Positions 13,869 through 19,050 of a stretch of 19,050 nucleotides of DNA are shown here, piece by piece. The stretch lies in the NCBI GenBank assembly GCA_040307715.1, contig JAWRJC010000063.1:1-19050 (forward strand), given 5' to 3'. A program made the translations under genes and the position numbers. The notes beneath the pieces were generated by a model. The model saw only the letters and a list, made by a program, of their open reading frames with translations. It did not search any database and was not told the origin of the DNA. This DNA comes from RUG13615 sp040307715. Its GTDB lineage: Bacteria > Bacillota > Clostridia > Peptostreptococcales > Anaerovoracaceae. How positions within the stretch are numbered: position 1 is the first letter of the stretch; each line of letters opens with the position of its first letter.

Positions 13869-15413
13869 TTATTCTGCGTGCGCCAGGGCGAAGGCTTCCA
13901 GGACGAAAAGGTCTTCGTGATCGTGCAGGGAAAGACCGGTCAGCTGTTCGATCTTCTCCAGCCGGTAGAGCAGGGAGTGCCTGTTCAGATGCAGCTCCTT
14001 GGCGGTCTGGCTGGCATTGTAGTTGGTCGCCAGATAGACCATCAGGGTCTGCATGAGCCCGACTTTGGAATGCTCGTCATACGCCAGCAGGTCTTTAAAG
14101 ACTTCTTCGGCGCTTTCTCTGACGGCGTCGCTTTCCGAGAGGACGCTGCCGATGAGAGCCCGGCGGGTGTTGCGGTAGAAGATGCGGGTCTCGCGGAGGC
14201 TGCCGTGCATCCCAAGAGTGAGAGCTTGTCTGGCCTGCCTGTATGTGACAGCGAAGCCGGGATCGTTCTCCGACAGATCGCTGATCCCCCACAGGAAGGT
14301 GCAGCGGAGGCCGGCCGTCTGCAGCGCCGCGGCTTCAAACCGGTCCAGCAGAGCATCCAGCGCCTGTTCGGAATAGGGCGGTTTGTTGCCTATATAAATG
14401 ATAAAACTCTGATTGACATGAGCGGCCATGATAGCGACACCCTGCCGGCGGGCTTCCTGCAGGATCGCCTGTTCCACATCGGCGGTCATCTGTGCGAGCT
14501 GCGGGGTGAAGGGGTCGCGGGCGTCGGCGGCATGTTCAAAGCGGACGTACAGCATGACGCAGAAGTATGTGGTCGAAAGATCGAATCCCAGATACTGCCC
14601 CTGCGCGAGCAGTTCCTCGCGGGACGCTTCCGAGCCGGTCGCCAGATCCCAGACGAAGTCGTTGCGGTACCTGCCTTCGGTCATCAGTTCGATGTTCTGC
14701 CGGTTGAACCAGAACGACAGCGGGAACGCGATGTATTTCTGCGCATAGTCTTCATGGTCGTACAGCGGGTTTTCCGGTCCGTCGAGCAGGTACAGGAATA
14801 CTTCGCCGTATTTGAAACCGCCGATGGCGATATCCGAGCGGAGAAGGCAGGCGGGATCCGGTTCCTCCGGAATCGCGTTGCTTTCACCGATGATGACGCC
14901 CTGGCGGTCAGTGATGCGGACAGCGCAGTTCAGTTCGCGATGGATCAGAGAGGCTGTTTTCTTGAGGGGGACAAGTTCGAAGAACTGGTCAAACAGAGAT
15001 TGCTGGACCTGCTGCAGCGCAGCGATCTCTTTCTCATGGATCGCACTGAATACGTCTGCCTGCAGATCCGCGAAGTTCGTTTCCCAGGGCACCTCGATCA
15101 GCGTGACGGCAAGCGTATCCGCCAGCCGGACCACGGATGAGGGGATGCGGGCGTCTTTGTCGTGCAGCGCCCAGATGAGCGCGGCGACTTCTTTTTCGTG
15201 TGCGATGAGCACAAGGTCCTCCATAAGGCTGGTATCCGTCTCCCATCCCCACACCTTGGAAATGATGATCTCGCCTTTGTTGAAAAACTCGTCAAAAGGC
15301 GGTTCCTGGATACGGGTCGAGATGACCGCTACGGAGGAAAAATCCTGCGGCTGGGTCAGCACTTCGGAGAGGGCGGGATGGTCGTTCAGAAAGTCCTGGA
15401 GTGTGTATTTCAT
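13869..15413 (-). CDS. PucR-family transcriptional regulator
   Basis: This 514-residue protein has the layout of PucR-type regulators. An N-terminal PucR domain (about residues 5-125, starting MKYTLQDFLNDHPALSEV) is followed by a central GGDEF-like/CdaR region and a C-terminal PucR helix-turn-helix (about 455-510; ASQTAKELHLNRHSLLYRLE). Such proteins usually activate amino-acid, purine or sugar-acid catabolism in response to a small molecule. The start at 15413 is chosen because the domain begins there; the frame continues upstream to 15557 but that stretch holds the probable promoter and reads poorly as protein. No good Shine-Dalgarno sequence precedes 15413; an ATG at 15491 next to the inferred transcription start is an alternative. 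It is divergent from the oxidoreductase operon and upstream of the HisD-family gene, which makes either a plausible target. Confidence 0.88.
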   Translation of the reverse strand: MKYTLQDFLNDHPALSEVLTQPQDFSSVAVISTRIQEPPFDEFFNKGEIIISKVWGWETDTSLMEDLVLIAHEKEVAALIWALHDKDARIPSSVVRLADTLAVTLIEVPWETNFADLQADVFSAIHEKEIAALQQVQQSLFDQFFELVPLKKTASLIHRELNCAVRITDRQGVIIGESNAIPEEPDPACLLRSDIAIGGFKYGEVFLYLLDGPENPLYDHEDYAQKYIAFPLSFWFNRQNIELMTEGRYRNDFVWDLATGSEASREELLAQGQYLGFDLSTTYFCVMLYVRFEHAADARDPFTPQLAQMTADVEQAILQEARRQGVAIMAAHVNQSFIIYIGNKPPYSEQALDALLDRFEAAALQTAGLRCTFLWGISDLSENDPGFAVTYRQARQALTLGMHGSLRETRIFYRNTRRALIGSVLSESDAVRESAEEVFKDLLAYDEHSKVGLMQTLMVYLATNYNASQTAKELHLNRHSLLYRLEKIEQLTGLSLHDHEDLFVLEAFALAHAE

Positions 15414-15498
15414 GGCGTTTTTCGTGTTTCTTAAAGGTGTTTCTGCGCGCGGAAGGCTGTCTGCGCCGTGCTGACAACCCCTGCTAATCATTATCCGC

Positions 15499-15528
15499 AT
15501 CATACTACATTTGCAGTTGTCCATGCAA
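15499..15528 (-). promoter_or_regulatory. Promoter of the PucR-type regulator gene
   Basis: On the minus strand TTGCAT (15528-15523), 18 bases and TATGAT (15504-15499) form a plausible promoter. The plus-strand sequence CAACAGTTTGTC (15526-15537) overlaps its -35 and resembles the palindrome at 15558-15572, which could give autoregulation. Confidence 0.5.
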
Positions 15529-15557
15529 CAGTTTGTCCGAGAAAAAATAATCGACAT

Positions 15558-15572
15558 CCAACAAGTTGTTGG
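15558..15572. promoter_or_regulatory. Perfect 15-bp palindrome, candidate operator between regulator and oxidoreductase operon
   Basis: CCAACAAGTTGTTGG is a perfect inverted repeat (7-1-7) ending directly against the -35 region of the plus-strand promoter at 15573-15601. A degenerate copy, CAACAGTTTGTC, lies 31 bases upstream over the -35 of the divergent regulator promoter. The arrangement fits a binding site for the PucR-type regulator, but that link is inferred from position only. Confidence 0.6.
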
Positions 15573-15601
15573 TTTAAAAGTGCTGGGTGATTCTGTAGAA
15601 T
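15573..15601 (+). promoter_or_regulatory. Promoter of the 2-oxoacid:ferredoxin oxidoreductase operon
   Basis: TTTAAA (15573-15578), a 17-base spacer and TAGAAT (15596-15601). The -10 is good and the -35 weak, as expected for an activator-dependent promoter; the palindrome at 15558-15572 sits just upstream. The leader of about 80 bases ends in a strong AAGGAGG. Confidence 0.55.
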
Positions 15602-15686
15602 GATAGTGGATAAAAATGCGCTGTCAGTTCGAAAGGGGGCGGGCGGTGCAGAGTAGAATAAATCAATGCTCGAAGGAGGTACCTAA

Positions 15687-15899
15687 ATGAATCAGGTCAA
15701 GATCGACTTCGAACGGTGCAAGGAATGCGGATACTGCATCCACTACTGCCCGAAGAAGGTCCTCGTCAAAGGGGATAAGATCAACAAAAAGGGTTATTTC
15801 GCAGCGGAAGTTGCGGCACCCGAAGCATGCATCGCGTGTGGAACATGCGCGAGAGTCTGCCCGGATGTCTGCATTTCTGTGTATAAGGACGTCGAGTAG
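15687..15899 (+). CDS. 2-oxoacid:ferredoxin oxidoreductase delta subunit (2x[4Fe-4S] ferredoxin)
   Basis: This 70-residue protein has two classical four-cysteine clusters: C11-KE-C14-GY-C17-IHY-C21-P and C48-IA-C51-GT-C54-ARV-C58-P. It is the electron-transfer subunit of four-subunit ferredoxin-dependent 2-oxoacid oxidoreductases (Vor/Kor type), passing electrons from the thiamine diphosphate centre to free ferredoxin. AAGGAGG lies shortly before the ATG. It is first in the operon, 14 bases ahead of the alpha subunit. Length and order (delta, alpha, beta, gamma) are normal for the clostridial VorDBAC-like sets; subunit letters differ between naming schemes, so no symbol is given. Confidence 0.93.
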   Translation: MNQVKIDFERCKECGYCIHYCPKKVLVKGDKINKKGYFAAEVAAPEACIACGTCARVCPDVCISVYKDVE

Positions 15900-15913
15900 G
15901 AGGTGGACAGAAC

Positions 15914-16984
15914 ATGAGCAAAGAAGCAGTATTCATGCAGGGCAACCAGGCCATGGCAGAAGCCGCTATCAGAGGTGGCTGCAAAATGTTCTTCGGTTAC
16001 CCGATCACACCGTCCAGCGAAGTTCCTGAATACTACGCACAGGTGATGGTCGAAAGACCCGAAGAGAACATCGTTTACATCCAGGCGGAGACCGAGTGTT
16101 CCGCATTCAACATGATCGCAGGCGCGGCTGCAGCCGGCCACAGAGCTATGACCGCAACAGCCGGTCCGGGATTCTCCCTCGGCCAGGAAGCCATGTCTTA
16201 CATGAGCGCGGCTGGTCTGCCGGGCGTTGTCGTCCAGATCATGAGACCGGGCCCGGCTGACGGCGAGATCCTGCCGGCACAGGGCGACTACTTCCAGATC
16301 ACAAGAGGCGGCGGCCATGGTGACTACTACACACTGGCGCTGGCGCCCTGGTCCATCCAGGAACTCGTTGAGATCATGCAGGAAAGCTTTGTTCTCGCTG
16401 AGAAGTACAACAACCCGGTCGTCGTCGTTTCCGACGCGATGCTGGCTAAGCTGAGAGAGTCCGTCGTTCTGCCGGATTACACCGACAATGAAGCGGCTCC
16501 GGAAGAAAAGCACAACACCCTGACCGGTGCGAAGGGCAGAAAGAGACATCTGATCACCACCTGCGGTTTCGGTGCTGTCCAGTGGAATCAGTTCAACAAC
16601 GATCTGCAGAAGAAGTATGCTGAGATCGCTGCGAACGAAAAGAGATACGAAAGCTATTTCATGGACGAAGATCCGGACATCGTCGTCGTGGCATTCGGTG
16701 CGTACTCGCGCGTCTGCCTGAGCGGTGTCAAGATGGCAAGAGAAGCTGGTCTGAAGGTCGGCATGATCCGTCCGATCTCCCTCTGGCCGTTCCCGGACAA
16801 TGCATTCGAAGGTCTGGACGGCAAGCAGTTCCTCGTCTGCGAGCTGAACGCCGGCCAGATGGTCCAGGATGTCAAGCTGTCTGTCAAGAACAAGGATGAC
16901 GTACATTTCTTCGGCATGCTGGGCGGTATCGTTCCGACTCCGAAGGAAATCTGTGCCGAGATCCAGAAAGTCGAGGTGAAATAG
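15914..16984 (+). CDS. vorB: 2-oxoacid:ferredoxin oxidoreductase alpha subunit (VorB/KorA type)
   Basis: This 356-residue protein is the pyrimidine-binding/transketolase-like alpha subunit. The N-terminal segment MQGNQAMAEAAIRGGCKMFF and GYPITPSSEVPEYY, with QAETECSAFNMIAGAAAAG, ATAGPGFSLGQEAMSYM and PAQGDYFQITRGGGHGDYY, are hallmarks of VorB/KorA proteins. Together with the beta subunit it decarboxylates a 2-oxoacid and makes acyl-CoA plus two reduced ferredoxins in the cytoplasm. The closest remembered pattern is 3-methyl-2-oxobutanoate (2-oxoisovalerate) oxidoreductase, so valine, leucine and isoleucine oxoacids are likely substrates; 2-oxoglutarate cannot be excluded. A GGAGGTGG site precedes the start and one base separates its stop from the beta gene. 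Arg is nearly always AGA, unlike the genes to the left. Confidence 0.93.
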   Translation: MSKEAVFMQGNQAMAEAAIRGGCKMFFGYPITPSSEVPEYYAQVMVERPEENIVYIQAETECSAFNMIAGAAAAGHRAMTATAGPGFSLGQEAMSYMSAAGLPGVVVQIMRPGPADGEILPAQGDYFQITRGGGHGDYYTLALAPWSIQELVEIMQESFVLAEKYNNPVVVVSDAMLAKLRESVVLPDYTDNEAAPEEKHNTLTGAKGRKRHLITTCGFGAVQWNQFNNDLQKKYAEIAANEKRYESYFMDEDPDIVVVAFGAYSRVCLSGVKMAREAGLKVGMIRPISLWPFPDNAFEGLDGKQFLVCELNAGQMVQDVKLSVKNKDDVHFFGMLGGIVPTPKEICAEIQKVEVK

Positions 16985-16985
16985 G

Positions 16986-17756
16986 ATGAAAGTAGTATAC
17001 GAAGCACCGAAAATCAATACCGGTGTCCCGACCACCTATTGCGGCGGCTGCGGTCACGGTATCATCAACAGACTCATCGCGGAAGTCGTCGATGAGATGG
17101 AACTGAAAGAAAAAGCTGTCCTGCTCTGGCCGATCGGCTGCTCCTGCGTCAATGTCAACACCATGGACATCGACCAGCTGTGCTGCCTGCACGGCAGAGG
17201 CCCGGCTTCCGGCACCGGCATGAAGAGAGCAAATCCGGACAACCTCGTTATCGTCTACCAGGGCGACGGCGACATGGTTTCCGAAGGTATGGCTGAGATC
17301 ATGCATGCGGCGATCCGCGGCGAAAAATTCACTGTCATCTTCGTCAACAATGCGATCTACGGTATGACCGGTGCACAGATGGCGCCGACCACACTGCTCG
17401 GTCAGAATGCATCCACCGCTCCCGGCGGCAGACTGGTCGTCAACTCCGGTTACCCGGTCAAGATGGCTGAGATCCTGGCAGAACTGCCCGGCACTGTCTA
17501 CAGCGAGAGAGTCACTGTCAACACACCGGCCAACATCATCAAGGCTAAGAAGGCTATCAAGAAGGCGTTCGAGCTGCAGATGAAGGGCGAGGGCATGACA
17601 TTCGTCGAAGTTCTGTCCATGTGCCCGACCGGCTGGAGCATGAGCCCGGTCAAGGCTTGCGAGTGGATCGATTCCACCATGACCGAGATTTTCCCGCTCG
17701 GCGTTGTCAAAGATGAAACTGAAGGGCTGAAACAGCAGGAGGAGGCAGCGAAATGA
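16986..17756 (+). CDS. 2-oxoacid:ferredoxin oxidoreductase beta subunit (thiamine diphosphate-binding)
   Basis: This 256-residue protein carries the thiamine diphosphate/Mg motif GDGDMVSEG followed at the usual distance by NNAIYGMTGAQ. The N-terminal YCGGCGHG, IGCSC and HGRGPASGTGMKRANP segments are typical of the KorB/VorA beta subunit, which has conserved cysteines near the thiamine site. It forms the catalytic core with the alpha subunit. One base separates it from the alpha stop codon, and its last codons overlap the gamma subunit start (ATGA, 17753-17756), so translation is tightly coupled. Length is normal for the family. Confidence 0.94.
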   Translation: MKVVYEAPKINTGVPTTYCGGCGHGIINRLIAEVVDEMELKEKAVLLWPIGCSCVNVNTMDIDQLCCLHGRGPASGTGMKRANPDNLVIVYQGDGDMVSEGMAEIMHAAIRGEKFTVIFVNNAIYGMTGAQMAPTTLLGQNASTAPGGRLVVNSGYPVKMAEILAELPGTVYSERVTVNTPANIIKAKKAIKKAFELQMKGEGMTFVEVLSMCPTGWSMSPVKACEWIDSTMTEIFPLGVVKDETEGLKQQEEAAK

Positions 17757-18292
17757 AATTAGAATTACTGTTTTCCGGTATTGGCGGCCAGGGCGTCATG
17801 CTGCTGGGCGAAACGCTCTGCGCTGCAGCGATCAGAGCTGGTAAGAAAGTAACATTCTCCCCGTTCTACGGTCAGGAGAAGAGAGGCGGCCGCACCATGT
17901 GCAACATCGTCGTCTCCGATGAGATGGAGAGCCCGATCATCTCCGAAGCGAAGGTTATGCTGTTCATGGACGAGAGATCCCTGCAGGACTACGAATACAT
18001 GATGGCTGAAGACGGCGTCATGATCCTCAACAGCGATACCATCGACATCGAGCCGACCGTCAAGTGCGCGAAGGTCGACAGAGTTCCGATCTACACAATG
18101 GCGCAGGAACTCGGCAATGCGAAGACCATGAACATGGTCGCGCTGGGCTACGTCCTGAAGTATCTGCCCGAGATCGACTACAACATGGTCATTGAAGAGG
18201 TTGAGAAAGCATTCGCAAGAAAGGCGAAGCTGATCCCGCTCAATGTCAAGGCAGTCGAAACCGGCTATGCAGCTGCGCAGAAGGCTGAATAA
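17753..18292 (+). CDS. 2-oxoacid:ferredoxin oxidoreductase gamma subunit
   Basis: This 179-residue protein begins with the gamma-subunit signature FSGIGGQGVMLLGETL and continues with SPFYGQEKRGGRTMCNIVVSDE and the NMVALGYVLKYLP stretch. Gamma subunits bind the CoA moiety and complete the Vor/Kor heterotetramer with delta, alpha and beta. It overlaps the beta gene by four bases. After its stop is a 72-base gap with a perfect hairpin and then an aminotransferase gene that could share the transcript. Confidence 0.94.
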   Translation: MKLELLFSGIGGQGVMLLGETLCAAAIRAGKKVTFSPFYGQEKRGGRTMCNIVVSDEMESPIISEAKVMLFMDERSLQDYEYMMAEDGVMILNSDTIDIEPTVKCAKVDRVPIYTMAQELGNAKTMNMVALGYVLKYLPEIDYNMVIEEVEKAFARKAKLIPLNVKAVETGYAAAQKAE

Positions 18293-18307
18293 TTAAGCTG
18301 ATATTCT

Positions 18308-18336
18308 GAACCGGGTTTCAAAGGGGGACCCGGTTC
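18308..18336 (+). other. Perfect 9-bp hairpin between gamma subunit and aminotransferase genes
   Basis: GAACCGGGT (18308-18316) pairs with ACCCGGTTC (18328-18336) around an 11-base loop. What follows is CAGGGTGGTTATAAAAGGAG, not a T-run, so complete termination is unlikely. It may stabilise or partially attenuate the transcript before the aminotransferase. Confidence 0.6.
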
Positions 18337-18364
18337 AGGGTGGTTATAAAAGGAGATTAGAATT

Positions 18365-19050
18365 ATGGACTATGGTTTTGCACAGCGCGTGCTGCAGAGC
18401 AAGCAGCCGCTCATCAGAGTCATCGACCGTTACATGCATGAAGATCCCGAAAACTTCATTTCCTTCGCGGAAGGTAACCCGGGCTTCGAATGCATGGCGA
18501 CTGATAAGATCATCGAGATCGCAAAGCAGGTCATGACAGAAGACACCGCTGAAGTTCTTCTCTATGGTGAGAACTCCGGTAACTTCGAACTTAAAGACGC
18601 GATCCGTGACAGATGGAAGAGAGTCAAGGGCATCGATGCTCCGGACGACGACATCCTGATCACGACCGGCGGCCAGCAGGTTCTGTACCTGAGCCCCCGT
18701 CTGTTCGTCAACAAGGGCGACAACGTTCTGATGGAAGAGATTTCCTACGCTGGTATGATCGACTCCGTCAAGGGCTTCGAAGGCAACCCGGTCGGCGTCA
18801 AAGTTGACGAAGACGGCATCAACATCGAAGACCTCGAGAAGAAGCTGCAGACAGTTCCGAACGTCAAGTACATCTACCTGATCCCGACGTTCAACAACCC
18901 GACAGGTGTTACCCTGCCGCTCGAAAAGAGAAAGGCTGTCTACGAACTGGCTTGCAAATATGACAAGCTGATCATCGAAGACGATCCGTATTCGGATATC
19001 CGTTACACAGGCGATCCGGTTCCGCCGATCAAGAGCCTGGATACTGAAGA
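18365..19050 (+). CDS. PLP-dependent class I/II aminotransferase, N-terminal part, cut by window end
   Basis: The frame is open from the ATG at 18365 (AAAAGGAG nine bases upstream) to the window end, giving 228 codons. The sequence matches fold type I aminotransferases in the 2-aminoadipate/LysN and MocR-C-terminal-like branch: FAEGNPGFECMATDKI near 36-51, YGENSGNFELKDAIRDRW, ITTGGQQVLYLSPRLF for the PLP phosphate, IPTFNNPTGVTLP, and EDDPYSDIRY with the Asp that holds the pyridine nitrogen. The PLP lysine lies past the edge. No winged-helix domain precedes it, so it is an enzyme, not a MocR regulator. Next to a branched-chain 2-oxoacid oxidoreductase it would supply the 2-oxoacid from an amino acid. 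It shares the AGA-rich codon use of that operon. Confidence 0.92.
   Translation, partial: MDYGFAQRVLQSKQPLIRVIDRYMHEDPENFISFAEGNPGFECMATDKIIEIAKQVMTEDTAEVLLYGENSGNFELKDAIRDRWKRVKGIDAPDDDILITTGGQQVLYLSPRLFVNKGDNVLMEEISYAGMIDSVKGFEGNPVGVKVDEDGINIEDLEKKLQTVPNVKYIYLIPTFNNPTGVTLPLEKRKAVYELACKYDKLIIEDDPYSDIRYTGDPVPPIKSLDTE

Noticed and set aside
12340..13920. Plus-strand 526-codon open frame opposite the HisD-family gene.
   Set aside because: It is a shadow of the real minus-strand gene, which keeps all HisD catalytic motifs; the GC-rich codon pattern keeps the opposite frame open.
15414..15557. N-terminal extension of the PucR-type protein to an ATG at 15557.
   Set aside because: The extension overlaps the inferred promoter and reads as Cys/Met/Arg-rich non-domain sequence; the PucR domain starts at the ATG at 15413.
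1..19050. CRISPR arrays, insertion sequences, prophage genes, rRNA or tRNA genes.
   Set aside because: No repeat-spacer pattern, transposase, integrase, phage protein or RNA-gene signature was seen in the window.

Overview
The window reads as a chromosomal piece of a fairly GC-rich, anaerobic, amino-acid-fermenting Gram-positive bacterium of the clostridial type. This rests on gene content: a ferredoxin-dependent branched-chain 2-oxoacid oxidoreductase, a butyryl-CoA:acetate-type CoA-transferase, a PfoR-type membrane protein, a PucR-family regulator and a SEDS/PBP pair. No rRNA or tRNA gene is present, so the taxonomic placement is inference only.

Layout. (1) 1-1226, minus strand: a Zn/Cd-type P1B ATPase cut by the window edge, preceded by a free-standing 75-residue HMA metal-binding protein. 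Consensus-like promoters lead into an ArsR-type inverted repeat. (2) 1344-2504, plus: a PLP-dependent alanine/ornithine racemase-family enzyme, convergent with (3) 5934-2510, minus: a SEDS glycosyltransferase carrying an N-terminal FHA domain, overlapping by 4 bases a class B PBP transpeptidase. (4) 6114-11709, plus: an acyl-metabolism block with a lipoyl-less E2-like acyltransferase, an AMP-forming acyl-CoA synthetase with a Lys/Pro repeat tail, a butyryl-CoA:acetate CoA-transferase and a PfoR/PTS-IIC-like membrane protein, closed by an intrinsic terminator. (5) 11785-12450: about 650 bases with no credible gene but with a good promoter and a strong intrinsic terminator on the plus strand, enclosing about 535 nt of purine-rich, hairpin-forming sequence. 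This is a candidate large noncoding RNA. (6) 15413-12448, minus: a PucR-type regulator and then a stand-alone HisD-family dehydrogenase with its own consensus promoter. (7) 15687-18292, plus: a four-gene oxidoreductase operon (delta, alpha, beta, gamma), followed by an aminotransferase that runs off the window.

How it may work together (inference): the aminotransferase would make 2-oxoacids from amino acids, the Vor/Kor complex would convert them to acyl-CoAs plus reduced ferredoxin, and the CoA-transferase or acyl-CoA synthetase would exchange or recapture the acyl groups. The PucR regulator is divergent from the oxidoreductase operon across an intergenic region with a perfect 15-bp palindrome, so it is the obvious candidate controller. 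The most novel-looking items are the candidate noncoding RNA, the E2-like acyltransferase whose usual catalytic His position is Glu, the repeat-tailed acyl-CoA synthetase beside it, and the FHA-SEDS fusion.
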